Source: Apostichopus japonicus (taxonomy: Eukaryota; Echinodermata; Holothuroidea; Aspidochirotida; Stichopodidae). From it: a DNA stretch of 64,000 nt. The notes beneath the pieces were generated by a model. It did not search any database. It was given only the letters and a program-made list of their open reading frames with translations, and was not told the DNA's origin. Within the stretch, counting starts at the first letter, position 1; every line of letters starts with the position of its first letter. The translations under genes and the position numbers were made by a program. The DNA is taken from the NCBI RefSeq assembly GCF_037975245.1, contig NC_092582.1:25954077-26018076 (forward strand). Reading direction: 5' to 3'. Of the stretch, positions 11,044 to 26,000 are shown one piece after another.

Positions 11044-14000
11044 GTGCAGTACACTTTATGTTTACTACCTTGTGTGTACACAGTGTAGTTTCAGTTAGCC
11101 TAGGCATTAAGTTCGGTTGTTATGTACACGATGATCTATCATAACCTAGCCTAGACTGACTTCACGTGACATACATACGAGCATGTTGATGTAGCCTAGC
11201 TTAGCCAATTAAAGTACTAGTGGTACGACTGCTAGTACTAATTGTAATTTGTGTCAATCAATTTGGCTATATACATTAAAAAAGTAACACAGTTTGTAAA
11301 GTTTCACTCTAGCCTGTCTAGCCTAGTAATAATCTAACATTGAGTATAACTTAGTATAGTTGACCAAGTCTAAGTTTACTAACTAATCTTAACTTTTATT
11401 TAAGGCTGAGGTCACACTAATTAGCGTCAACAGGCCGATTTCACGACAACTAACGACAACTCACGACAACTCAAGACAACAAGTTTAAAATACCATCAAT
11501 ACAATTGATGTTATCAGAGTATATCTGGAAACACCGTTAAAACTGACTGGAACCAATATTTGATATGATGGGGTCATTTTGGAGAGAAAATAACTGTAGC
11601 TTCCTATTTTTCGTGAAATTGGCTCTTGCTGTAGGGTGTCATGGTGAAATCGTGTATTAGTGGTGTCCGAACTTCGCAATGTTCCAAACTTCGCAATACT
11701 GACTATACTACTACTACTAAGTACTAGCCCACCCTTACTCATAAGGCCAAGGCTCATTATTTATTTGAAGATGTTAGGCCTAACTTCTGACCTGTTTACT
11801 TGTCTATGATAGTCCAAAAATTAATCGCCCATGAATAAACCTGGCAAGGAGGGAGGGACAGTTGTCTGCAGGTGAGTGACAGTGGTGCATGACCCCGTGG
11901 CCCTGGGTGACCTACATTGTGAGACACTCCCTGCCCGTTCTTTTCCATGTGGAAATGTTGGTATTCTGTTGGGAGGGTCTGTGGCTGGAATAACAGAAAA
12001 CTGTTTACAAAAGAAATCCAAAAGATTGTTGTTGATGTTATCCTTTGATGTTTACAATGTTAGCATATATACTGTAGCAAAGTTAAACAAGAAACACGTG
12101 TTAAAAAAACACTTCCAGCATGAACCCAGGGCACTCTTGTGCCTAGTTTTAAAACAAAGCATTTGCAGGCATAAGGAAGTCCCTGTAATTTGTGATTGTG
12201 TTGATGATACAGTTCAGTCAAATTCTGTTCCATAAAAGGAATCTATGTGACGGTGTTCACATGTGTCTAGTACAGTACATGTTGGCCTATTATTAACTGT
12301 TTACAGTAGCAGCTAGTATTACCATATTAGGGACAAGGTACTGTACTTCCCTTATCAGTCTAAGCTGTGTTAGGGTACAAAATAATAGCTGATGTTAAAT
12401 AGACATTTGACTCAAATCATTATTTCATAGGATAACCTAGTCTTAGCTGCCAATCTTATTCAGTTTGGAATGACAAAAGTGATAATTATATATACCACAT
12501 AAATTATGGTTGAACTCTGCAAATTTTCCTTGGCCAGTTCCATTACAGCATGGCAAACTGTTACCATTACACATGTCACTGAGTTTGTTACATGCTAACT
12601 AATGAGAGTATTGACGTATTGTCGCTCATCAATTCTCTAAACCAGTCAGTTTTCGGGACTCTGCCAATAACAATTCGATAAATTTGTTAGTTATCAACTA
12701 TACATGTCTTGGATTAAATGTAGGTAAAGAAAACCGAGTACTGTATCTTCAGCCAGTTCACAGTCTAAGTCTTCATCTTTTTGCAGGAAAATAAAAGTGA
12801 CTTTGCAAATGTCCCATACAACAGGTCACCACTTATCAAATATTTTGTTCCAGGATTGTTATATCAATTTAAGAAGCTGTTGATTAGTCACAAGACTTAA
12901 TGTACTGTAGGAAGATTTTATTTTGCAACTGGTCAGTGACTTTTAATGGTAGGGTCAGATCCAAAACCTCTGCCAATGTTATGGACGGAAATTCACAGAG
13001 ATAAAGTCCCATCAAAAATAGTGTGAGAGTTAGTATTTGGTGAGGTATGCATGATTGTTCTAAGTTGGGAGATACCATATAACAGAAAAAAATTAATTGG
13101 GTGGTGCAATATTACAGTAGTCTGTATATGCAAATTAGGTGTTCGTTATTGATGGAATCAGAAAAATGATCAATTCCCACCAACCTTCATAGTGGGTCAA
13201 AACTCTGTGAAGTGTTCAGGATTTCAAAGTATAAGGTACTTTACATTACAGGCCTGGTACCTAAGCTTTATCATACTCCCACTCATAATCTTCTATGTAC
13301 CTCCATTAACCCACTACCCCAAACCAATATTCTGTGTTATGGACGGAATGTACAACGTTATGGATGGAAGGTTTTGTCCTGATTTAAGATCAACTCTTCA
13401 ATTGTGAAGTGTGTGTTATAAGTTAATACTTATGGCCAGTATGTGTAATAATATCAAATAAAATTGAATTTATTATAAGAAGGGAAAGAGCAAGTCCTGA
13501 AATAGGAATTGTTATGGACGGAATGTTATGGACGGAAAGTATTGAATTAGCCTAAAATGAATTGCTATAGCACATGAAAAGGTTCACTCTTGCTGAAGGT
13601 ACTCATCAGGTGGCTTTCAGCACTATAAGCAGAGGCTGACAGGTTGACAGGTTTTGGATCTGACCCAGTACTGACTTTATGTAAAGGTAGTAAGGTACTT
13701 AAAGGTACTGTACTTAAAGGTATGAAATTGTGAAGGGTTCCTTCGTTGGTTTGATGACTATAAACCACATTAAATGGGAATTAAACACTATAGCTGGCTT
13801 CCGATCATACGTTATGGTATCATTACTTGGAAGATGGAAAAACAACACTTTCATCCGCTATCCTTTCGAAATGTTGAACCGTTAGGGACGTTTTTTTCAA
13901 ATAATAAAATTTCAGCATTTGTTTGGTTCTTTTGCAGAGAACAAGTTCTAGAGATGTTTCTCCATGGTTACAACTCTTATATGGTAAGTTGTTCTTACAG

Positions 14001-17000
14001 AATTGTTTACTGTTTCCAATAATCTCTTTAGGTTGAAGAATATCAAGATTTACTTTATAGTTATTTGTTGACCTGATAATTCATTTGGCTATTTTGCATT
14101 GAGCAGCCCAAGTGAATAACATATTCATGTCAGAAGTGCCCTGATGTATATAGTACATCATGTTATCCAGGCTTCAATTGTAGCCAAATTCAAATTTAGA
14201 ATTGTAGATGCAATGTGAATCATTTATTCCAATTTGATGAACAGTACTCATCAGTGTTGTCATCCTCTATTTCAGCTTGTCAATGTACAGATCAACAGGA
14301 AAAACATGGATTTTTGTGTCAATATCTTCATTAATAAAATATATTCATCAAGAGTCTTGAGTGCATAGAATTTATTAGCAAGTCCTCCTGGTGGTTGTTT
14401 GTCAATTCTTAGGTCGGCCCCATTAGCAAGTCCTCCTGGTTGTTGGCACCATACAGTATGTTACAGTACAGATATCAGCTGAAATAATTATGATTTCATT
14501 GTCATGTGTTTGTGTTCTGTTTTTATATCTTAATGTAATCAATATGACAACATGTTAAAGTTTTGTTTGACATTTAATATTTATCTGTTATTTTATCCCT
14601 ATTTTTTAATATTTCTTTTGTGACAGACATATGCATACCCTGCAGATGAATTGATGCCATTAAGTTGCACTGGCAGGGTCAGGGGTCAACAACCAAGCAG
14701 AGGAGATATTGATGACACCCTAGGAAGGTAACCGGGGTCTTTGAGCAGCAGTTATACACAGTGACAGCCTATATATATATATATATATACAACTATATAT
14801 GATCAATTAAACTAGTAACAGAGCTCTTAGAAACATATGCAGCATTAAACATACAGTAGTCTTTAATCAACAGTTATACACAGCCTATACAACTATATAT
14901 CAATTAATCAAGTAACAGAGCTCTTAGAAACATTTGCAGCATTAAACCTAGTCTTTAATCAACAGTCATAAACAGCCTTTACAACTATATATCAATTAAA
15001 CTAGTAACAGAGCTCTTAGAAACATTTGATGCGTTAAACCTAGTCTTTAATCAACAGCTATACACAGCCTATACAACTATATATCAATTAAACTAGTAAC
15101 AGAGCTCTTAGAAACATTTGAAGTGTTAAACCTGGTCATAAATTACATTATATGTAGATGAAGACATGTACATAGTACTTAGCAGTACAACAAGATGTGA
15201 AATTACTAGCAACCTCCGCTACTTGATTTCCAACACCTTTGTAGATATGTGTAGATGTACAGTAGGTGTAATGTGTACATGTAGGTATAATGTGTAAATG
15301 TAGGTAAAATGTGTAGATGTATTGTGGTGTAATGTTTAGATGTAGGAATAATGTGTAGGTGTAATGTGTACATATAGGTGTAATGTGTTCATTAACACTT
15401 AAAGATCGTAATGTAATATTTTGCCTGTTACATTACTCAAATTAATAACATAATTTGATCAATTAAATTTTTTTTTTCAGATTTTCCCTTACCCTTATTG
15501 ATTCCTTGGACACTCTCGCAGTCTTGGGACTCCTAGATGAATTTGAAGATGCAGTACATCGAGTAGTGCATGATGTGACCTTTGACACGGATATAGTAGT
15601 CTCTGTGTTTGAAACTAATATTAGAGTACTTGGGTAAGTAATACAGACTCTGTTTTTCAAAATAATATAAGAGTACTTGGGTAAGTAGTACAGACTGTTC
15701 TTTCAAACTAATATAAGAGTACTTGGGTAAGTAATACAGACTCTGTTCTTTCAAACTAATATAAGAGTACTTGGGTAAGTAATACAGACTCTGTTCTTTC
15801 AAACTAATGTAGTATTAATGTGGATTCCTCATCATCATCATATGATTATACATACTGACACTGTACATACTGTCATGTTTGTTTTGCTTTAATTATATTT
15901 CTTGCTTGCTTGAAACCTGAAGGGTGTTTGGAACATGTGCAAGACATTCCATGTATGACTGTTATCTCATGGTATGTTGTACAGTAATGAAATGTTGATG
16001 GCATTGTTGTAATTTTGTTTGTCACCTAGGGGGTTGCTTGGGGGTCATGTCTCGGCAATTAGTTTGAGAAAAAGCCACAACCGGATGGCTTGGTATAAGG
16101 ATGAACTTCTCTACATGGCTAAAGATCTTGGATACCGTCTTCTACCGGCATTCAACACCACCACAGGGGTTCCCTATCCAAGGGTAAGTCCTCTTAATAT
16201 TATTTAAGGACATGTATATGAAGGACCAATGGTTACTACCTTTGGGTTTAAGCCATCTTATTTGGTTCTCGTAGGTAGCCTAGATTCTGCCAGGTAAGAT
16301 TCTGCACGGCCTATTCAGTGTGTTCATACACTGTGAAACCACCAGACAGTCTTGCCTGCTTGAACTCTATGCCTAATTCATGAGCAAAAGAGTGATAAAC
16401 AAAACCTAAGTTAATAAATTACCCATCACTGCCTTCTGTGTAGTTTGAGGTTTGTTAAATGTCATATGAATTCATCAATTGCACGAAAATCAGAACTGAA
16501 GCTTTCGGAGAAACTTTCAAATTTAGTTGAAACAGTCAGGACATTATGGATGTGCAGCTGTCAGTTTGGAAAAAAACTGTTTGTAGGTGAGAGCTGGGGG
16601 AGAGGGGGGGGGGAGGGTTCACTTTACAAAAACTTCACAACAAACTTAAAAATATTCCTATCCTAGACAAGGTAATGAGGTACACCATTGATAGAGTATG
16701 TAAAGAGTATGTATAGCTCACTATTATAAACAGAAGAATGATACTGAGACCATTCTGTAAAACATCCATCATTAAGTTATGGAACATCTACAAAATATTG
16801 CTTTCACTAGGAAATAAAAACAACTCAAGTAACTGACAAAATTTGGTGTTTAATAATTATTTTGTTTGATTCCAGGTTAATTTACGGCATGGTATTGGTA
16901 AAGACAGGAAAGAGAAAGACACTTGTACAGCTTGTGCTGGTTCCATGCTCTTAGAGTTCTCTGCCTTAAGCAGATTAACAGGCGACCCTATATTTGAGGT

Positions 17001-20000
17001 GAGAGTCTAACTTTATCTTCAATGAAACATTTGCAGGAATTCCATTTGTTTCTATCAATTTCATCACTCAGGCCCTTTCTCAAATGTTTTTGAACTGTTA
17101 TACAAAATAATAAATATGAAATTTTTATTTCATTATTTAATATTAAATTTTGATAGAAAGTTGAGTATGAAATATAATCCAAATTTTACCCAAATATGAT
17201 TTTTTTGGGGGGAGGTATGTAGACATCTTTGCTCTTTCAAGCCTGGTTATAATTTACTTCATTTTATGTATTTGGAATCCTGAAATGCTGCACTGAATGT
17301 ATATAGTATATGTATATAGTAGTAATGTATATAGTTACACACTGTGGGCAATTCATATAGGCTAGGCTGCATACAGTGAAGGTTTGGATATGACACGTTA
17401 TTTAGTGAGGTTAGCTGGACAAATGAGCCTATAGCTTAGCTGCTGGATTTTTAAATGTACGTAAATTTGCAAAATATTTTAGCCATGTACTCAGGTTTGG
17501 ATTAAAAAGCCAAAGTTTCAAACTTTTTTTTTTTAATTTGAAGAATACTGATATTGCTTGCTATCTCAAGGCAGTAGTTATGTTAAATTTGTCCTTGTGG
17601 GTTTCCTCATGGCAGGGATGGCAGGGGTCAGTAGGAGGGGGGAGGGGATGAATAGGTCTGCAGTCAATAGTAGATAAAGAGTTCAAGTTACCATGTATAC
17701 ATAGTGTGGCAAACTTTTGTTAATGTATTTATTGTATGCATCCAGCTAGTTAGTAATGAACTTAACTTATTTTACAAACTGTGTCTGGATACAGCATTCT
17801 GTGTTTACATCATTCTGTGTTTACAGCATTCTATCAATGTTTTTGTTTCACCCTACAGGACAAAGCACAACACGTAATGCATACTCTGTGGGCCAAGAGA
17901 CAGAGGAGCAGTAACCTAGTAGGCACAGTCATAAATATTCATACAGGGGACTGGGTTAGGAGAGGTAAGTGTTGAATTTGTCATAAATATTCATACAGGA
18001 GATTGGGTTAGGAGGGGTAAGTGTTGAATTTGTCATAAATATTCATACAGGAGACTGGGTTAGGAGGGGTAAGTGTTGAATTTGTCATAAATATTCATAT
18101 AGAAGAATGGGTTAGGAGGTGTTTGTGTTAAATTTGTCTCAAATATTCATACAGGAGACTGGGTTAGGAGAAGTAAGTGTTGAATTTGCCATATATATTC
18201 TTACAGGAGATTGGGTTAGGAGAGTTAAGTGTTGAATTTGTCATAAATATTCATACATGAGATTGGGTTAGGAGGGGTAAGTTCTGTGGTAGGCTGCAAT
18301 CATGACTGTATTAAAAACCGTATTATAGTATATATCTTATGTTGATCATAGCACAATGAATATTGTGGAATAGACATGAAAAACTTCTTATTCCGGCTGA
18401 AAAATTTTCTGAATGTGTCGAGGCAGAACTAAGTAAAGATGAACAAGGTTTGTTTGGTATAATTACTATTACTGTGAAATAATTTACAGCAAACAATGTG
18501 TTCAATGCAAAGGCTTACTGGAGTGGATGACATCCATGTTGTCATCTAATAAATATTCAACAGGTAAAGCAACCCTACATGACAAACCCTATTCAAGGGA
18601 GTTGACAGGTAAGGCAGCTTTGATGGAAGGAAGGGGGGGGGGGGGCTTGACAAATGATATGGTGAAATTTATGCTTCATACAGACTTTTAAAGGGTAGAC
18701 TTATTTCAAACATATGTCACTTAAACTTATAATTTAATATTTGTAATGTTTTGTCCTTGGTTTACAGATAGTGGAGTTGGTGCTGGCATCGACTCCTACT
18801 ATGAATATCTTCTTAAAGGTTACATCCTCCTGGGTGACGATGGATACTATGAAAGATTCTCTACGGTATGTCTCATTTTATTGGCAAATATTTGGAAAGC
18901 TACAAAAAAAAAAAAAAAAATATTGATAACCAAACTTTCATATGAAGATTTAATGAGATTCTGGGCTTGATTTGGTTTTATGTTGAAGATATTCATCATT
19001 AAACTCTTGTAACATTTAAATTTTCTTGACTATGCAGGTTTTTACTTCAATGGAAGGAGGAATATTTTAAATTTAAAGACGAGGATATCACAGGTTCTTT
19101 CTGTTGCCATGGCATCTTGCATAATAGCTATATCGTCCTATGATCTGGCTGTTATACTCTTTGATCTTATTCTGTCCAATGATCTGTTTGTTACATCTCA
19201 TTACCTATGTATACCATTCCATTATGTACCATTAACTCAAAAACTGGTTGAACCATTTTATGATCCATTTGTGCCATTCCATTATCAGTGTGTGCCATCA
19301 CATAGTTTTACTTCTCTATGTATATTGTTTATCAAGGTGGTGTTGTATCTTCTTTCTCTTGCAGCATTATGATGCTATAATGACCTACATCAACAAAGGA
19401 CCAAACTTCATTGATGTTCATATGCACAGGCCTCAGTCAAAATCTAGGAACTTTATGGATGCTCTCTTTGCATTTTGGCCTGGACTTCAGGTAAGTCTTC
19501 ATTATCGTGGTAGGATACCATTAATAAGATTCCTAAAGTGTCAGTCATTGGCCTGTGAAATTAATACAGGCAGGGTTACATTTGTGCACTGCACCCTCTA
19601 TGGCCAGGATGTTTCTCATTAGTAATATAAGTGTGTTGCCAATGTCATTATGATCATTCTGATTATGTTGTGTAATATTCCTAAATAATTTGGTAGTCCT
19701 CAACCTTACCTAGAGATGTGTCTACCATTTGAGTGCTTACAATTTATGACGTATGAACCGATTAATGGATCCAGAACAGTTTGTGTCCCACAAATATGAA
19801 AGTAGTTATATTCTGCTGTGATTTTGACAGACTTAGTAATTGATGTGTTTTGTAGTATCTTTGTTATTTCCTTTGAATTGTTCACTAGACTCCGAAAAAG
19901 TTGATGCAAGGACAGGTTTTATACTTTCTTTATTTCATTTGATCTAAATATTTTGTTCTCTCGCAGGTGCTATTTGGTGACATAGGTCCTGCCATTAAAA

Positions 20001-23000
20001 CGCATGAAATGCTCTACCAGGTCACGCAAAGACATAAATTTCTTCCAGAGGTTAGAAAACAGGATTTGTCTTTATTTCTCAGATTCTAAGAAACAACCAA
20101 TTTAGTGTAGCAGTTTTGCATCTTGTTGCCAATTTCCAGCAATTATTCCAAACCTTCTTTCTGTACATAGCAAATTGAATACTGCATTTGATGAAACGAA
20201 GACACACTTCCAGATGGTTTTCACCTAACAAAATTCTAAGAATGAAGACCTATGTGAACACCTTCAATTCTTAAAAACTGTCAACCCTGCTCTCATAAAA
20301 TTTTCATCACATGTAAGAAACAAAGTGGAAATTTTCAACATAATTAATATTTTCATCATCATTTGAAGTGAAATGTGACTAGCTAATGGACTGCATTTTT
20401 CTGTGACTTTAGTATCTACTCAGATTATGAAATTTTTGCTCAAATCTGTTGACCGCTGCCTTAAAAGCTATAGTTAGTTTGGGACAGGCTGTTTGAAGTT
20501 TCTTTAGATCATGGTTGGTCTTTCTGGCCTTCCAAATGGTTTCCCTCATTACCTCATATGCCACTGTACTCTTTAGAAGTTAGAAAGTTGATGCACAATT
20601 TGACAAGTCTCTCCTCAATAAAGGTGTTTGGCAGTTGGTAATAGGGACAACTTTTAGCCATCTTATGGTAAACCTAAAACATTGCCATGTAAACTTATAC
20701 ACATTTAAGGTGTTCCCTGTGACTAGCATTGTTTGGTGTGAGCCATTAACCTTTAAACAGTGGCTATTAATCCTATTTAAAATCATTTTCATTTGACTTG
20801 TCAAGACTATTTATAACCTTGTCCCTGTATTGTTTTTCTCTGTTGTGTGCTCTAAATGTCCCAATAGGACACATCTTGAACACTATCCGATTGAGACCAT
20901 ACAAGAGTTTATTAATCTTATTTGGCAGGCATTCACCCCTGAATACGATGTTTACTGGGGTCAGCATCCCTTGAGGCCAGAATTTGTGGAGAGTACCTAC
21001 TTTCTTTACAAGGTGAGTTCATGTTTAATATCATCCTCCATGTGTTGTATCCTTTACAGTTTACACCTACCTGAGTGGGAGTGGCCATTTTACTGCATGC
21101 ATATTATTCCAGATGGTTAGTACATTGTGACTGACATTGTTAACAGCATTCATGAGCTCTACGTTTCTTATTGTTTCATTAATGTTTCTTTGTTCAACTT
21201 ATTCTTCAGGCCACTAACGACCCTCACTACCTAGAGGTTGGTAGAGATGTTATGGACAGCTTACAGAAGTACGCTAGGGTACCATGCGGGTTTGCTGGAA
21301 TCAAGGATGTCCGAACTGGAAGTCACGAAGACAGGTTGGTACCCTGCTCATATGAATAGCTTACTACTAATTTAATATAATTTAGTGGTAGGGTACATTT
21401 CTGTTTAATAATCTTTAAATATAATTATTAGAGTTCAAAGGAGTAAAAGGTACAGAAAAGGTTAGTAAGGAAGTGAATACTTGCTTTATATCTACAATGT
21501 ATAGCCAATGTTGGTAATTTAATGTAGCCAAGAAATATTATTTCACAGGAAATATTTGAAAGTTACAGTTTTGTAACTTTTGAAAGTTACTCTTTTGACT
21601 GATATCGGAATATTTCATGGTTTCTCGTCGATACATACATTTTCTCTAAATTTGTCACTTTAATCTGTAAATAGCAGAGGAAGGGGAACAATGACCATAT
21701 TTCTAGCAATTCTTCCAGCAGATCTGAAATTGTAAAGATATTAAAGTAAGCAATTATTTATTTCAATTCTGTTTCTTTTTTCACCCCCCCCCCCCCTCAG
21801 GATGGATTCTTTTGTTTTAGCAGAAACCTTCAAGTACCTCTTCCTCCTATTCTCTGAGCCTCAGGACTTAGTGCTTCCAATTGATGACTATCTATTTACT
21901 ACAGAGGCTCACCTCCTACCTCTGACCTTAGCTAATTATAAGGTGAACAGCACCACAACCCAGATGGCTGTAAGTATTCAACCTATTTGCTTTCATTACT
22001 TGTACTTGTTGTATTGGTATTATTACTCTCTCTTGGGTATATTTTGTTGTGAAACACGTTAAAAAGATTAAACGGAGATAAAAAAAATTGTAGCTTGGAT
22101 TATGGTGATGTAAGTGTTTAGCTAAAACGTAAAGTAATTTGAATGAAATGATGACGATCGTAAAAATAGCAAAAGAGAAATAAGCTTCAGTCGAGAAGGT
22201 TCAGAGTTGCCTTAATTTGATTAAATAATTAATCGTTTGTACTAATTATAAGTTCATAGGTGAGTCAATTACATGTTAGGAACCTTTAAAAAATGTTTTA
22301 TGATTTCATAGAAAAGAGAGTTTGGATTTTATAATTTTGCCAGATTGTTTTTGGAAAAGGAAATTAAAGGGAATTGATATTTTGTGAAGGCAAAATATCA
22401 TGCAAGACACAAATGTCAAAGAAAAGTATACCCCCCAACCCACTCCAACTTTCTAATGTTAGATTTAATAATGTTATATAAGCTTTGAAGTTTTTTAAGA
22501 AGGTGCATATACTAACTTGCAAGTTTGTTTATTCCGTTTGCATGTTATATCAAGTCAGATCTTCTGTCTCTTCTTACAGTCCCACTTTAGTCCCTCGAAG
22601 GATTCTCCTCCTACTAATTCTGAACGGTCCTGCCCCAGTCATGAATTTCATTTTCCATCCGGTAAGCTATATTCTGCCGCTGTAAGGAATTCCTTGCCTA
22701 GCTTACAATCTACAAGTTGCCCAACTTCCAACAAAGAAACAGAGATCAGCAATAAGTAAGTTATCTTTGAAATTATTTGCATATTCATATATTTATTGAT
22801 TTGATATTGTTTTGCTGTTCATTCATTTGGTGAAACTTGAATATTCATTATGCAAGAGGTTTGACACATTATTTGAAAAGAATTCTGGTTTAGTGGCAAC
22901 TTAAGGTGTAAAACACAATTAAGCTAGGGACATGAAAATGGATTGTCCTAGTGTATCACCCAATGTCATATTTACATTTAGCTGTAAAGAATGTGAGGAG

Positions 23001-26000
23001 TCACTATATTACTGTGTTGTATGGCACACAGTTAATGTACTACTGTGTTGAAAAATGAATATGAAATGGAGGAAGATATAAGACTAATTAATGGACAAAA
23101 TTAAAGAGCATGAGATTATAATCATCTCATTCCCTTTGCAGGCCGTCCAAACCTCGATTAAAAGCTTCAGAGTTTGTACCTGGCAACAGTGAACACATGC
23201 ATCAGCTGGGTAAGATGGGTATCCAGCTAGTTACTCTAGACGATGGACGGGTACAATTAATGCACAGTGCTTCCAAGGTGAGTCATTACCGACCTATTAT
23301 TATGGACCAGTCCTCAGTAAATAAAGGGTCCAGTTTTGTAACATGGTGGGCGGGTGTTACACTCAGAACCAGTCTTCCATGGGTTTTTTGGAGCTCTATA
23401 GAAACATTCCATTCAGATTCAAACACTGTATGTAGTTATTTTCCCCTGGTCCTATTCAGCACTGTTGGGGACCTATTTTGTGCACTGGGTCCTGTCTAGC
23501 ATTTTGCCTGGTCCTATCACTGTTGGGGACCTATTTTGAGCTCTGGGGTCCTGTCTAGCATTGTATAACTTTCCTGGGGGTGTGAGATCTGCTTGGTCAT
23601 CTCTGTATCTTTTCTTTTTGCTTCTCAAGGCTGAAACACCAGCAGATGCAGAAGAAGGAATGAAGTTTATGCAGGAGATTATTGAAATAACCAAAACACA
23701 GCAAGCTGAGAGTAAGTCCTACTCCTCATTAATATGACTCAGATATCTATGTTATTACAACCATATGGAATGAAGTTTATGCAGGAGATTTTTGAAATAA
23801 CCAAAACACAGCAAGCTGAGAGTAAGTCCTACTCCTCATTAATGTGACTCAGATATCTATGTTATTACAACCATATGGAATTAAGTTTATGCAGGAGATT
23901 ATTGAAATAACCAAAACACAGCAAGCTGAGAGTAAGTCCTACTCCTCATTAGTATGACTCAGATATCTATGTTATTACAACCATATTGCTGCTCACAAAT
24001 AGAGAGATACAAACAATTTAGTCTCATTTAGTCAAATGTTGAGTTCCAGTAATTGAATGGAATGTATTATTATTTTGCACTTTGAAGTTGATAACTGCTG
24101 TCAACGTTCTCACTTAGATTCCTCTGGATTATCAAAATTAACAGGTTGAGTTTTTAGTCACCTTAACTTTCTTTTCAAAGTCGAGAAAAATTATCCGACA
24201 ATTGTGGCAAATTTCAACATCAAATGTAGGTTTGGCTCAAGTGAATCTGCCTGGATTGGGTTATAAAAACAACAGACCCTCTGGAACTCTAACCAACTAT
24301 CTGTAATATTTCTGAATTGCTCCAGGAAGAGAACTATTTACATACTGAACTTTCAGTCTCCATTTGTGAATTTGTATTAATTGTCAGTACTCTATGGTAA
24401 TTTACATTAACAACCACAATTACTGCAGCGGAATATATACATATGGTTATTATTATAATAACTTTAGCAGGTTGTAATCTTAGAGAGAAACCAAAATTAT
24501 ACCTCCTCTCCCTCTCTTAAAAATTTTCAAACAGAATAGTTTGTTATCAGTATCATCAATCAGGAAAAGTATAGATTTTGGAATGGTGGGTTTTTGTTTT
24601 CATAATAAAATGAAGTCTCTTTAAATATATTGAGGTATTTTATTTAATCTGACAGATGTTGACTATCATCCACGAGTAGTTCAAATAATATCACCTGATC
24701 TTCTGAGAAACATTGTCCTGGCCGCCGGCCCGGCACAGTTCGGCGCAGACCTTGACGGCAGTAAAAAACAAGCGGTGAGTATGGTAATACTGATGGCCAT
24801 CAAACATGAACAGTATGACATCAATCAGTAGCTGTATGATAATACTGATGGCCATCAAACCTGAACAGCATGACATCAAGCTGTATGATAATACTGATGG
24901 CCATCAAACCTGAACAGCATGCCATCAATCAGTAGCTGTATGATAATACTGATGGCCATCAAACCTGAACAGCATGACATCAAGCTGTATGATAATACTG
25001 ATGGCCATCAAACCTGAACAGCATGCCATCAATCAGTAGCTGTATGATAATACTGATGGCCATCAAACCTGAACAGCATGACATCAATCAGTAGCTGTAT
25101 GATAATACTGATGGCCATCAAACCTGAACAGCATGACATCAATCAGTAGCTGTATGATTACACTGATGGCCATCAAACCTGGACAGCATGACATCAATCA
25201 ATAGCTGTATGATAATACTGATGGCCATCAAACCTGAACAGCATGACATCAATCAGTAGCTGTATGATAATACTGATGGCCATCAAACCTGAACAGCATG
25301 ACATCAATCAGTAGCTGTATGATTACACTGATGGCCATCAAACCTGGACAGCATGACATCAATCAATAGCTGTATGATAATACTGATGGCCATCAAACCT
25401 GAACAGCATGACATCAATCAGTAGCTGTATGATAATACTGATGGCCATCAAACCTGAACAGCATGACATCAATCAGTAGCTGTATGATAATACTGATGGC
25501 CATCAAACCTGAACAGCATGACATCAATCAGTCACTGTATGATATTTCAAGGATATATGCATCACATTTCAAGGATTTATGTATTACATTTCAAGGATGT
25601 GTGCTTCATATCAAATTTAGTTGTATAATCTTGGAAAATTCATTTGGAAATTATGAGCAACAAAGCAAAAATTCAGAATGAAATTTGGACTGATGTGTTT
25701 ATTTTCACTTGCTCTGCTTTGTTAATCCTGAGACTTGGTTAGACCTTTAGTTGTATGTAGACTTCTGCTATTGTTATATTGCTTTAATAGTTAAACAGTT
25801 CTCCATTAGATAGACATGTTACAAGTTTGATGAGTAAAACCTTGTGGGATTGAATTACATTTTAAGGATTTTGTATATTGATTTAATTATGTTATTGACA
25901 TTTTTGGCTGATTTGATTACCCTCTGTTTTTGTTGTTGTTGACAGATCCTTGGATCATTAGTACAAGCCAATCCTTTCCATGGTTGCACAGAGCTGGTAA

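Noticed and set aside
24776-25540. Regularly spaced repeats resembling a CRISPR array
   Set aside because: Direct tandem minisatellite without unique spacers, inside an intron of an animal gene.
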